Notes: generated from the sequence alone by a model not told the origin. Shown: positions 30,683 to 42,349, numbered from the stretch's first letter. The stretch: 64,000 nt of DNA from Tillandsia leiboldiana (GCA_029204045.2 CM055067.1:31136838-31200837), one strand, 5' to 3'. Numbers and translations are program-made.

Positions 30683-32842
30683 TCAATAAAGAGGGGAACG
30701 ACACTTGCGTCCATACAATGCTTCAAACGGAGCCATTTGGATGCTCGCTTGAAAGCTATTATTGTACGCAAACTCTGCCAATGATAAGTGTCGCACCCAA
30801 CCCCCTCCAAAGTCCAGCGTGCAAGCCCGGAGCATGTCCTCAAGAATCTGTATAGTACGCTCTGACTGTCCGTCTGTCTGTGGGTGAAATGCTGTGCTGA
30901 ATCTGAGCTGTGTCCCTAAAGTGGCCTGTAGGCTCCTCCAAAAGCGCGAAACAAATCTCGGATCTCGGTCAGATACAATGGAGACGGGCACACCATGCAG
31001 CCTCACTACCTCGTCTAAGTACAGCTGTGCTAGCCGCTCAAGGGACCAAGTCACCTGCACCGGTAAAAAGTGTGCGGATTTGGTGAGTCTATCCACGACT
31101 ACCCAGATAGCATCCGCTCCCGTCTGTGCTCTCTGCAAACCAGTGACAAAATCCATAGTAACATGTTCCCATTTCCATTCAGGGATTGGGAGACTCTGCA
31201 ACTTGCCAGCAGGTACACGATGCTCAGCTTTTACTTGCTGACAAGTTAAACAGTGTGCTACAAATCTCCCAATGTCTCTTTTCATCCCATTCCACCAAAA
31301 CTGTGCCTTAAGGTCCCTATACATCTTAGTCCCACCAAGATGGATGGTGTAAGGTGTATAGTGGGCCTCCCTCAAGATCTGCTCCTGAATCTCCGCATCC
31401 ATAGGCACACAAGCTCGGTCCCTGTACCGCAGTACTCCCGAAGCATCAACTAAAATGTCCCCTGTCATACCAGTCTGTATCTGCTCTCGAATCCTCATCA
31501 GGTGGGGGTCCTCACTCTGTCTCTCTCGAATCCTGTCCAACAGAGTGGGCTGCACGACTAGAGACATAAGTCTAGCAGAGACCCCAGGGGACACAACCTC
31601 GAGCTCTAACCACCTCATCTGCTCAAGTAATGGCGCCTGATCAGTGATCATCAAAGATAGACTCTGTACTGCTCTCCTGCTCAGGGCATCAGCAACCACA
31701 TTGGCCTTGCCAGGATGGTATAAAATGTCTACATCGTAGTCCTTTAACAATTCCAACCATCTGCGCTGCCTCAAGTTGAGCTCCTTCTGTGTGAACAGGT
31801 ATTTCAAGCTCTTGTGGTCGGTGTAAATCTCGCAATGCTCCCCATACAGGTAGTGGCGCCATAACTTTAGTGCGAAAATCACTGCAGCTAGCTCCAGGTC
31901 AAGGGTAGGGTAATTCTTTTCATAATCCTTCAGTTGCCGAGAGGCATAGGCGATTACCTTTCCCTCCTGCATCAGCACGCAACCAAGTCCACTGTGCGAT
32001 GCATCGCTGTAAGTCACGTATCCTTTCCCCATAATAGGGAGGGAAAGGATAGGAGCCGACATCAATCTGTTCTTTAATTCCTCAAAGCTCCTATGGCAAT
32101 CCTCACTCCAAATAAACTTGATCCCTTTTCGCGTCAAACGAGTGAAGGGGGTGGAAAGTTTCGCAAAACCTTCCACGAACCGACGGTAATATCCAGCTAA
32201 GCCCATGAAACTGCAGACCTCTGATACCGTCGTCGGTCGGGGCCAATCCCGGACTGCCTCAACCTTCGCCGGGTCTACTGCCACTCCAGCAGCTGAAATC
32301 ACATGGCCCAAAAAGACAACCTCCCGAAGCCAAAATTCACACTTAGATAACTTGGCATACAACTTCCTTTCTCTCAGAAGTTGCAGCACAATCCTCAAGT
32401 GCTCCTCGTGCTCCACATCGCTCCGGGAGTAAACCAGGATATCATCAATAAAAACAATGACGAACCGATCCATGTATGGTCGAAAAATCCTGTTCATTAA
32501 ATCCATAAAAGCAGCAGGGGCATTTGTCAATCCAAATGGCATGACGGTGAACTCATAATGCCCGTACCGCGACCTGAATGCCGTCTTAGGGATGTCCTCG
32601 GCCTTCACCTTCAATTGGTGGTAACCAGACCGTAAGTCAATCTTGGAGAAGACACAAGACCCTTGCAGCTGATCAAATAAGTCATCAATGCGCGGCAAAG
32701 GGTACTTGTTCTTGATGGTCGCTTTATTCAGCTCCCGGTAATCAACACACAGTCGAAGCGAACCATCTTTCTTCTTCACAAATAGCACCGGCGCTCCCCA
32801 AGGCGATACACTCGGCCTCACAAAACCTTTATCCATTAAATC
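30683..32842 (-). pseudogene. pol: Element T reverse transcriptase - RNase H - integrase
   Basis: Uninterrupted for 717 codons from 32836. RT: SPWGAPVLF (11-19), FSKIDLRSGYHQ (63-74) and the catalytic FIDD (129-132). RNase H: acidic residues in TYSDAS (D278), LDLELA (E316), YTDHKS (D340) and VADALS (D383). Integrase: HHCC zinc finger (H492, H499, C529, C532) and a canonical DDE triad D562, D623, E659 with 35 residues between the last two. The domain order RT-RH-IN places it in Ty3/gypsy. A TAG upstream (32845-32843) separates it from the protease, and two stops follow, so one full polyprotein cannot be made without readthrough. Catalytic residues are all intact. Confidence 0.9.
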
Positions 32843-33733
32843 CTAGAGTTGCGCCTTTAACTCTCGCAGCTCAGCCGGTGCCATTCGGTAAGGAGCCTTA
32901 GAGATTGGCGCAGTTCTTGGGACTACGTCAATCAAAAACTCAACCTCCCTATCCGGCAGCATACTAATCAGCTCTGGAGGAAACACATTCGAGAACTCGT
33001 GGGCGATCGGGATATCCGCGAGTCCCGGGGCCGCCATAGGCTCCTTAACAACAGATGCCAAAAAGGCCACGCATCCACTGCGCATCATCTGCCTCGCACG
33101 AGAAGTCGAAACCACAGAGGCAAAGAAAGCACTCAGGCACCCCCGGTAAACGAACACCTCCTGGTCTGGCTCGCTAAAAGTAACAGTCCTCGCGGCGCAA
33201 TCAATCGTCGCGAAATAGCGAGCCAGCCAATCCATCCCCAGTACAATGTCAAAATCTCGCAGCTGACTAAGGACCATCAGGTCCGCTGGCAAAATCCAAG
33301 ACTCAAGCTGTACCGGGCAAGACCAACAACACTCCTCTACATGCAATGTATGATCAGGAATATGTACCTCTAATGCATGTGGCAACCGACCTAACTCTAG
33401 TCCATGAGATGATGCAAATACTCTACTGATAAAAGAATGTGATGCACCGGTATCAAATAAAGTGCGAGCTCTAGCACCAAAAAGTAAAGTGATACCTGCC
33501 ACCACGTGGTCGGCTGCCGCGGAGTCCCCTACCTGAGCGGCGTAGACTCGCCCGCTCTGTGCTGGTGGTCGGTAGTCTGCAGTATGGGAGGAAGGAGCCC
33601 TGCTCGCTGGAGCATAGGGCCGCTGAGCTGGCGGTCGCTGCTGAGGTGGAAGAGAAACTGAGGCCGAAGAAGGTGCCACTGATGCCGAAATCGTATGTGC
33701 CCGGCCTGACCACAGCCATAACAACGCCCCCAC
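32843..33733 (-). pseudogene. Element T aspartic protease segment
   Basis: The retropepsin active site LFDTGASHSFI is at codons 92-102 of the open stretch, followed by EVHIPDHTLHVEE, WSCPVQLESW and DIVLGMDWL as in plant gypsy proteases. The stretch ends at TAG (32845-32843), where related copies read on into RT; CAG to TAG is the simplest change. It is in another frame than gag, so a frameshift must lie near 33670-33730, just after the zinc knuckles. Confidence 0.85.
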
Positions 33734-34917
33734 CTCTGATCACAAGTGCCGGGGAAATGCTGACCCCCGCAGAAGATACAACTGCCAGGGGCCCGTAACT
33801 GCCGTGACTGTTGCTGCTGCTGTCTGTGCGACTGCCGCTGAGATCCCTACTGTCGCGACTGCGACCTCTGCTGCTGCGAGTGCTGCTGCTGTTGCTGGGG
33901 CTACTGATGCTGTGGGGGCCTCTGGGATCCCCCAGGCCCTCGCCGCTCCGAACGCCCACGGCCCGTAAACTGAGGCGGTGGCGGTCGGGGCGGCCTCCAG
34001 GAACTGGCCTGTCCCCCATCGTCCGATGCTGGTCGCTTCCTCTCAGAACTCTGAGCGACCAGGCCTCCGCGTCTAGAGACAACATGATCTCCCCTCTCGA
34101 CCCACTGTGCATGGTCCACTGCCTCTGATAAAGTCTGAAGCCTCTGGGCGTGCACCAAGGTATAGATCTCAGGGCGCAGACCTATCTCAAACAGCTCCAC
34201 CTGGTGCAGCCCATCCCTGGCAACATAGGGTACGCAATTGAGCAACTGCGTAAACTCCAGGAAATAGTCCCACACTGGCCGATCACCCTGCTGAAGGTTC
34301 TTCAAGTCATCTTCTATCTTCTTCTTCACGCTCGTGGAGAAGTAAGTATCAAGGATCATCCTCCTGAACTCCGACCAGGGTAGCTGTCGGGTGACCTGAA
34401 ACTCTAAGGGCTCGACCCGACGCCACCAAGCATCTGCATCCCCCTCTAGATAGTGTACTGCCAAATGCGCTATGAATCTCTGGTCAATGAAGAAGTCCCG
34501 AAACAACTTCTCCATTGATGCTAGCCACGATCCAATCTCCCATGGGTTGGTGCTCCGCCCCGAGAACCTAGGGGTTCCTCACTTACAGAACTGGGTGAGT
34601 TTGTCAGAAAACTCCCGCTCCTCCACTTGGGTCAATGGCCTGAACATCCCCTGGGCCCCACTGCTCGACGACGGTGCCGTAGGGACTGGTGGAATAGCCG
34701 GTGGTACAACAGGTGGTACGGGGGCCTCTGCAGTAGTAGGGGGAGGCGCCGCAACCTGGGCAAATAACTGCTCGAACCTCTGCTCCTGTCGGCGGTGGCT
34801 CTCCGCCAACTGGGCCACCATGGCCCTCAGCTCACTGACCTCAGAAGGCCCAGACTGCTCCAGCTCCTCCGGGGGTATAGGAGTACCCCGGGTAGGGATC
34901 TACTGCCTAGGAGGCAT
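33690..34917 (-). pseudogene. gag: Element T gag (capsid-nucleocapsid)
   Basis: Start ATG at 34917 (MPPRQ), 95 nt after the conserved leader hairpin. It shows a helical N-terminus (ELRAMVAQLAESHRRQEQRF), a Pro-rich linker and the retrotransposon gag core (SWLASMEKLFRDFFI ... YLEGDADAWWRRVE). Two zinc knuckles follow near 33782-33741 (CIFCGGQHFPGTC) and 33726-33690 (CYGCGQAGH, tail lost). In-frame stops at 34902 (TAG, codon 6), 34581 (TGA), 33903 (TAG) and 33849 (TAG) kill it. A Gln-rich CAG repeat tract lies at 33800-33905. Confidence 0.85.
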
Positions 34918-35007
34918 CCTGCCACACAAGAATCCACGGGTCAATAAACAAAACCACTCTCGACCCAATCCAGCGAAAGTCATGGACATTCCCCTATTTC
35001 TGTAACC

Positions 35008-35031
35008 TTATGTTGTCTGCAGCCAACATAA
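35008..35031 (-). ncRNA. Leader hairpin of element T (palindromic loop)
   Basis: Eight-base-pair perfect stem TTATGTTG / CAACATAA with loop GCTGCAGA, 180 nt after the LTR end and 90 nt before the gag ATG. Identical in stem and loop to the hairpin of element B although surrounding leader sequence has diverged. Confidence 0.5.
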
Positions 35032-35190
35032 TAGTCCCCCAGAAATAGGCTATGCCAATCCCTCTCCACTCACAGGAAGAGTTAACAACTAATTGCCGAC
35101 TTTCGCAAAATATCGCGTCACTCACTCCCTACCTTCCTAGGGTCTGCCAAAAGCCTAGGGTTTCCTAAGTCCCAACTGACCTATCCCTAA

Positions 35191-35202
35191 GCTCTGATAC
35201 CA
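35191..35202 (-). other. Primer-binding site of element T
   Basis: TGGTATCAGAGC on the minus strand, eight bases (GATTAGG-type spacer) from the LTR end. Confidence 0.9.
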
Positions 35203-35209
35203 CCTAATC

Positions 35210-36018
35210 TGTCACGCCCCGGGTGTAAACCAGAACCCGGGCCCGTCCACAGATCCGCCGTGCATACGGAATTTTCCGTGTACACGAAGAGCTGGTAACC
35301 TGCTCAGATATAAATATGTAATAAAGGAGCATAAAACAGAGCTAAACTAAAACTAATACATCTCAGACAAATGCTGGAAATAAAAGTACAATAAGCTCTC
35401 ACAAATATACAAGTGTCTCTCCCAGCTCATGAAATAAATACAACCAGCTGGCCGCAGCCAGACCCAAAATAAAAGAAAATACAACCGTCTGAGTGTACAG
35501 GGGATACATCAAAACTACAAAACTCGAACTCGGGGCAGTAGCTATCTAATCAGCGATCCTCTTACCTCGATCCAGGGAAGAGGGTCCCGCAACTCCCGCA
35601 GAGGACTCTGCAAAACAAAGGGAAAAAGAAAAGAGAAAACAGTGGGGGGTGAGAACTACTATAAAAACAGTAGCCTCCCCTAGTGGGTAGACCTCAAACT
35701 CAGACATGCCCACTAGGACTATCAGAGGCGAAAATGAAGACAAAGGTGGTAAGCTACAAGTAACACTACTGATGAAGAGCTACCACTAACATGCCTCTAA
35801 GATGCCTAGCTAAAAGAATAGCTGAAAGCATGCACCAGAACGTCAAAGACTGCCTGACCAACCCAATCAAAACACCAGTAAACACTGGTACTGCCTACTC
35901 TGCTGTCAACCTCACAACTCAGTATCTCCCCTGTCCAAATGACCGGAACCCAACACGGTCTGACCGGTACCCAACACGGTCTGAAACCTACTCCAGAGTG
36001 GCACTCGAGGGGAGCGAC
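35210..36018 (-). mobile_element. 5' LTR of element T, 3' part
   Basis: On the minus strand it ends ...CCCGGGGCGTGACA at 35210. It is interrupted at 36018/36019 by element P. It holds the acceptor-like TTTTGCAG|AGTC (CAG at 35610-35608) with its pyrimidine tract. The other part of this LTR lies at 53171-55628. Confidence 0.9.
36014..36018. repeat. Target-site duplication of element P, left copy
   Basis: GCGAC, repeated at 53166-53170 directly after element P; five bases, as usual for gypsy integrase. Confidence 0.85.
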
Positions 36019-36625
36019 TGTAAGACCTGACTTTTCCGTGACCCTCCCCGTTACCCCTTTTTCTTCGACTGCCCGACTGAGGGACAATTTTTGGTGTTTT
36101 TCCGGAGAATCCGTTGGGGCTTGCGGACATTTTTAGGCCGAAGGGCTCGCGAAATGGAGAACGGGGGCGCGATCGGTTTCAGATTCCGACTCCCGGTTCA
36201 CCCGGAATAATTTTCCGAAGTTCGGACCCCACTTAGGCGCCCCGGAATCCGTGCGGACGATCGGCACGTTTCTCGAGGTAATTATAGCCGCTGGATCTGT
36301 CCCTATTAATTAATTATTCTCTTACCCTTTGAGGAACCTAGGGTTTTAGGTGTTCCCTCCTAGGTCCCTTCGTTCGGCGGCTAGGGTTTCTCTTTAAGAG
36401 ACACCACGAGAGGGAAAAAAAAGAGAGAGTGAAGGACGGCTAGGGTTTCTCTTTAAGAGACACCACGAGAGGGAAAAAGAGGAGAATAAAACGGGGACCC
36501 AACCCTTTTTCGCTCTTGTACGACCGACGGCGGGGCTTTCGAGGAAAGGACGGAGGTTCTTGCTCGCGGGATCAACCGGGCAACGTTAGGACGATCCTCT
36601 TCCTCTCTTTTCCGGCGGATCAAAG

Positions 36626-38072
36626 GTGAGTTTTTATTAGTTTTGTTGTGTAGAGTCTTCACGGGGAACACCGCCGCCGCCGCCGCCGGACCGGCCGCGG
36701 GCGGGGCGCCGCGCGGGGCCGCCCCGCACCGCGGGCGAGGCACCCGCGCGGCGCTTGGCCGCGCGGGGCCGCCCGCAGGTGGGGCGCCCGCGCGGGCTGG
36801 TGCCGCGCGGGGTCGCCCCCGCACCGCGGGCGAGGCACCCGCGCGGCGCTTTGCCGCGCGGGGCCGCCCGCAGGTGGGGCGCCCGCGCGGACTGGTGCCG
36901 CGCGGGGTCGCCCCCGCACCGCGGGCGAGGCACCCGCGCGGCGCTTTGCCGCGCGGGGCCGCCCGCAGGTGGGGCGCCCGCGCGGGCTGGTGCCAGCGCG
37001 GGGTCGCCCCCGCACCGCGGGCGAGGCGCCCGCGCGGCGCTTGGCCGCGCGGGGCCGCCCGCAGGTGGGGCGCCCGCGCGGGCTGGTGCCGCGCGGGGTC
37101 GCCCCCGCACCGCGGGCGAGGCACCCGCGCGGCGCTTGGCCGCGCGGGGCCGCCCGCAGGTGGGGCGCCCGCGCGGGCTGGTGCCGCGCGGGGTCGCCCC
37201 CGCACCGCGGGCGAGGCACCCGCGCGGCGCTTGGCCGCGCGGGGCCGCCCGCAGGTGGGGCGCCCGCGCGGGCTGGTGCCGCGCGGGGTCGCCCCCGCAC
37301 CGCGGGCGAGGCACCCGCGCGGCGCTTGGCCGCGCGGGGCCGCCCGCAGGTGGGGCGCCCGCGCGGGCTGGTGCCGCGCGGGGTCGCCCCCGCACCGCGG
37401 GCGAGGCACCCGCGCGGCGCTTTGCCGCGCGGGGGCCGCCCGCAGGTGGGGCGCCCGCGCGGACTGGTGCCGCGCGGGGTCGCCCCCGCACCGCGGGCGA
37501 GGCACCCGCGCGGCGCTTTGCCGCGCGGGGCCGCCCGCAGGTGGGGCGCCCGCGCGGGCTGGTGCCGCGCGGGGTCGCCCCCGCACCGCGGGCGAGGCGC
37601 CCGCGCGGCGCCTGGCCGCGCGGGGCCGCCCGCAGGTGGGGCGCCCGCGCGGGCTGGTGCCGCGCAGGGTCGCCCCCGCACCGCGGGCGAGGCGCCCGCG
37701 CGGCGCTTGGCCGCGCGGGGCCGCCCGCAGGTGGGGCGCCCGCGCGGGCTGGTGCCGCGCGGGGTCGCACCCGCACCGCGGGCAGCGCGCTCGCGCGGGG
37801 CTTGGCCGCGCAGGGCCGCTCGCAGGTGGGGCGCCCGCGCGGGCTGGGGCCGCGCGGGGTCGCCCCGCACCACGGGCAACGCACTCGCGCGGCGCTTGGC
37901 CGCGCGGGGCCGCCGCAGGAGGGGCGCCCGCGCGGGCTGGGGCCACGCGATGCTGTGCCCGGGCGGAGTGTGCGCCGCACGGGCCAGTGCCGGGCGGGAA
38001 ACTCCGCCGCACATGGGTGGGAGTCGGTGTGAGTGTCGGATCCTTAGTCTTGACTTGCCCTTATTCCTTCAG
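36626..38072 (+). other. Predicted leader intron in 5' LTR of P, holding the GC array
   Basis: Starts with GTGAGT after AAAG, ends TTATTCCTTCAG. It contains the 95-bp array entirely. The 3' LTR copy (50283-51744) keeps both signals. Splicing would remove ~1.45 kb of 85-90% GC RNA from the leader. Inference from motifs. Confidence 0.45.
36700..37960 (+). repeat. 95-bp GC-rich minisatellite (~13 copies)
   Basis: Period measured as 95 bp (for example TTGGC at 37136 and 37231). Units contain CCGCGCGGGG, GGTGGGGCGCCCGCGCGG and CACCGCGGGCGAGGC. The unit has no stop codon in any frame and 95 is not a multiple of three, so all six frames run open for 400-500 codons; these are not genes. Homogeneous within the array and almost identical between the two LTRs. 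Confidence 0.95.
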
Positions 38073-38183
38073 GAGTGCAGGACATTGTTGGCGACGGGCG
38101 CACGATCACGGACGTACCGAACGCCGGACGACGCACGCAAAAGGTGGGTAAATTCGCCGAGGTTAATTGGGTAAGGGCGGACA

Positions 38184-38362
38184 TGAGCAAAGGTGTTTCT
38201 CTCTAAGTTGCTCCTCGTGAGCAAAGGTGGGTTTCTCTCTAAGATGCTCTTCGTGAGCGAAGGTGTGTTCCTCTTCAAGTTGCTCTCACTGAGCAACGGT
38301 GTTTTCCTCCTTAAGATTTCCTCATGAGCAAAGGTGTTCACCCTTCTGGTTGTCCTTATGAG
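38184..38362 (+). repeat. Degenerate ~30-35-bp repeat (GAGCAAAGGTGTT type)
   Basis: Five spaced copies of (TG/AT)GAGC(A/G)A(A/C)GGTG followed by TTTCTCTCTAAG-like text, in both LTRs of P (second set 51855-52035). Located downstream of the predicted acceptor, so it would be in the mature leader. Confidence 0.7.
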
Positions 38363-39492
38363 CAACGCTGACCCCGAATCTCATTCTATTCGCTTTATCA
38401 TCTGAGGCTCAAGTTTTACTACACGCACACCAGCGGTTTGGCCACCGCAAGGGTGTGCTTTTCCGGAAAAGTGGTACGTTGACCCGTGTACCCACGCTGA
38501 GGTGGCGTTAGGGATGGGGGCCCTCATGGGTGGAGGGTGTGAGCGGTGACGCTGGGGTTGGTGCTCGGCGGCCGAGGCAGGTGCTCGGCAGAAAGGGGAG
38601 GGGCACCGGGGTAGGGGCCCGGTGCGGTGTCCGGGGAGGGTGCCCGGTTTATGTTTGGTGCAGGTTGTGATCATTGTTGACGGTATATGGAGGGGGGTGA
38701 CAGTTGCTCTGGTTACAGTGGTTTGTTTTATTATAGTTTTCTTGCTCATTATGTTTATTTCTAGTCACTGACTTCCCACTCCGTGACAGGTTCGTCCAGG
38801 GGCGAGTGCTAGGGCGCCGGTGAGGACGTTAGGGTGCTGATCTGATTTTTGGATGACTTCAGATACAGTGACTCTTCTTTCCCTTTTCCTTTATTATTCA
38901 TGGTAGCTAGTTGTGGATTGCGACACCCCCGTGGGGTCGAAGTGGATGTTGCCCTTTCCTTTCCTTTCTTTTTGAATAATTGAATGAATACTACGTTCTC
39001 TCTTACTTGGCCAGTTTGAACGATGAAAAACAAAGAAAACCGTTTGCGAAAACTATTTTTAAAACGTGGGGTGTCGTGTGGGCACCAAGCTTTATAAACC
39101 TTGTGGGATTTATGTGTTTACGAACTGTTTTCACAAACGAGGGCATCGTGTGGATGCCGCTTTCAAAACCTTGTGATTATTTATCCTTTCAAAACACCGG
39201 CCTCTATGCTCTAAGTGAATGCTAGAATGTCACGTGAATTGTTTGGTTGTATGTGTACGAGACCCCAACTGATGTGGTTAGAGATTGTATGTACTACGCC
39301 TTGTGAGACACTTTGTAGTTGAGACGCCGTGCATATACAAAGGGGCCTCTGCTCATTTGCAGAGCGAATTTGTGTATGCGGCGGGTCTGTGCACGCGCCG
39401 GGGAGTAATGTTTTACAAAAAAAAAATATATGGCTGAATCAGGGGCATCGGTGGCTCCTCTTCCGCGCGATTCGAACCCCCGGGGCGTGACA

Positions 39493-42349
39493 GATTAAGA
39501 TGGTATCAGAGAGGTAAACTCTAACCACAACAGTCGTGGCCTAACACTCCACGGGCGCAATACTCTGGCTGCTGAGTAATAAAGTGAACACGGGGATAAA
39601 TAAATAGGACACGAGTGTACGTGGGGGAGGGTAGAGATTTAGTAGAACCCTTTGAGGAGCCGGGGTTGCCTTGTCAGTTATGTCTCTATGTGTTGTGATG
39701 ATCGGTATGCTTTCATTATGTACGCAGATACAATAGCAGTCCAACACAGTGAGCGACGACCGACGGAAATGGACAACCGCAGCCGGAGCGAACCGCTTGC
39801 TGCGCAACCAACTGCGCGATGTGGCAGGACAGCTGCTGACTCTCACGGAGCGTCTGTGCATGCTGACGCGGGACCTTGAGAGCGTTGACCACTTCCAGCA
39901 CGGCCCATGGGACGGTACCCCTCGCGGGATGCCACCGGCGAGATTTCCCCACCTATCACGATGCAGTTAATTTGGCCATGCGTGCGGAGCAAGAGTACGC
40001 CCGGCAAGGGTGCCCCTACCCTGACCCGGCGGAGGACCCCTATCTGGCGAGCCGCGCGACCAAACGTCCGAAGGGTAGAACCGGAGTCTGGACCGGTGAA
40101 GAAGGAGGGGCCCGGCCCATCGAAGCGTGCGTCATTTGTGGCGGCGCACATCGATGTGATGGGCTGCCCCCTGGCGGGATGATCACTGTTTCCGGTGTGG
40201 TAGACCCGGGGTCACACGCGTTACACGTGCCGCCAGAAGCTAGGCGTCACTAGGCCCCCGGCGCCGGGACCTGTCGAAGCAGAGAAAGCCGCCACCCCCG
40301 CCTTGCAGGGGAGCCCCAAACCAAGGTACCGGCGAACCAACACCTGGAAAATGCAAGGGAGGGTGGGCGGGTACCAACAGGGACCCCAGAGACGCCACAA
40401 GGGCCCTGCGTCATCTGCGGAAAGGCGCATCGAGTGACGAACTGCCTCTGGAGGTACTCCCACTGCAATGGTTGCGGCAAATCAGATCACACCCGCGCTT
40501 CATGTCCGCGAGAGCAGGCCGCTACCGCCGCAACGCCACAACGGGAGGGACGAGAGGATACCGCGGCTCCCAACCCACAGAAGGACCGACCCGACGGCTC
40601 GCCGTCGGCGGACTCGTACGATACCAGGACCCTGCCCAACCACGCAGTGCGGCGCTGGCCCAGGGGTTGCGGGAGGGCTACCCCAGCCGCCCCAGCAGAC
40701 GGAGCAACGTCCCGAACCGAGTGACGACAGGTAATACTTGAACTACTCTTTTTAGTTGGGGACATCCGTCGAACCTGAGTTATACCATCCTTTCTTCATC
40801 TGTTATGGGTTTCGGCTATGTCCCGTCGTTAGTAATAGCTTCGTTGTTTTTCTGTCCGTTTTTCCTCGGATCTTTTGGGGAGGGGCGAACGCCTTTAAGA
40901 GGGACTGCGGGGATTCCGCCGTTGGCGTAGTCCGCAGATACTCCCTTCTCTTTCCGAAGATCCCTTTTTCTCCCCATCCAAACCAACCAACCGGTTTGGC
41001 CTCGATCTACTTAGGCACGCACTCTTTTGTTTTATCCCACTTGGGGACCATGTACTTAGTAGCAAAAAGTAAGGAGCGGAAGGCACCGGCTGGGTGCATG
41101 GCCGTTCTACTGGCGCGGGAACAGGGAGGAGCTTGCACTGTGCGTTGACTGCCCGAATTAGATGAAGCCCTGTAAGAGCATGCACTTCCTTGAACCGCTC
41201 GGCCCGGAAGGGAGCCAAGTTCTTTTGGACGGCCCAATGCTAAGGAAAGCTGTGAAGAGCCTAAAAAGCGATTAACAAGGGCGCCCGTGCTCGCCGTACC
41301 AACGCCCGGGGAAGACTTCGAAGTATGCTGCACTGCATCGCGAATTGGACTGGAGGAAGTACTAAGGCAGCAAGGAAGAGTCGTAGCCTATGCGACAGGG
41401 CAACTCAAGGACTATATGTAGAACTAACCGACACACGACCTGGGGTGTACCGCAGTCGTCCTCGTCCTGAGACTGTTGAGGTACTATCCCTTCGGGCCCA
41501 CGGTAACGCACCCACGGACCACCAAAGCCTTAAGCGCCTCTCCACCCATAAGGGCCGAACCTACGGCGAAGACGGTGGTTAGTTCTATTGAAGGATTTCG
41601 ACCTGGACACGAGACCGACTGACCAATGTACATCGATGAGTTGCGGGCTACACGGGACGCCGACACCTACTACTGCGGGCCAAGCTACACTTCGGCCCGC
41701 CTATCACCTCAGATGGATGGGCAATCCGAACGGGCGATCCAGATCCTCGAGGACATACTCCGAGCATGCATCCTGGTTTTGAACGGGCAGATGGTCACGC
41801 TACCTACCCCTCGTCGAGTTCGTCTACGACATCGACTACCAGACAAGCACCCCGAATGACACCGTACAAAGCATCGTACGGTAGGCGCTGCAAACCCCCC
41901 CCCCCATTTGTTGGAACGATCAGGGGCGAAGCGGGTTGGGTTGAGAGGCTAGTAGTGCCATAGTACGTGGGACTTTTAGGGATCCCGGAGTGCGACGGCC
42001 CCGTGGCCCATCGCCTCGCCCTACCACCGAATCACGACCGAGTTCTGGTCGCGTCCGCGCTTTCATGCCTCGAAGTATCCCCCAACCCGTCGCGAGTGAT
42101 TGACGACTCCGCAAATCAAGTTCAAAGGAAACGTGAACTACGAGGAAAGCCGGTGCGGACCCTAGCGCGGGAGGACTGAAAAGCTACGAAGTCGGACATT
42201 TCCCCTACGTGAAGGCGTTTTGGAGCAATCGGGAAGAACGTGAGACAACTTGGAACCCGAATCGAGGGTGAAGGGGGGCTACCCGGACCCCCTCGCCGCA
42301 GGCGGGAGTTAAGTTTCGGGGACGAAACTTGTTTTTAATTAGTGAGTGA
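39493..42349 (+). pseudogene. Element P internal region: reduced gag-pol
   Basis: Only 2.86 kb. Recognisable parts in order: gag pieces (~39780-40130); two zinc knuckles at 40411-40510 (CVICGKAHRVTNC and CNGCGKSDHTRASC); a short RNase H piece near 41340-41430 (QQGRVVAYATGQLKDY); an integrase piece at 41690-41880 (MDGQSERAIQILEDILRACI, keeping the catalytic-type Glu context); and GPY/F-like text (PVAHRLALPP type, ~41997). Reverse transcriptase is deleted. P must have been mobilised by proteins made elsewhere. Confidence 0.8.
39501..39512 (+). other. Primer-binding site of element P
   Basis: TGGTATCAGAGA, one base different at the end from the site of B, E and T; element Q has the same variant. 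Confidence 0.85.

Larger units (their letters stand above)
36019..39492 (+). mobile_element. 5' LTR of element P
   Basis: 3474 bp. The first 600 bp are moderately AT-rich with TATTAATTAATTATT near 36302, then a purine-rich leader that contains a 60-bp direct duplication (36380-36480). A strong donor AAAG|GTGAG (36625), the 95-bp GC array, an acceptor-like TTCCTTCAG (38072) and repeated GAGCAA(A/C)GGTG-type motifs (38184-38362) follow. The end reads TTCGAACCCCCGGGGCGTGACA in overlap with the family tail. Confidence 0.9.

Noticed and set aside
36643..38174. Open frames of 400-520 codons on both strands over the GC array (and again at 50047-51846)
   Set aside because: All six frames are open because the 95-bp GC-rich unit has no stop codon. 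The predicted Arg/Ala/Pro/Gly proteins are translations of a minisatellite inside an LTR.
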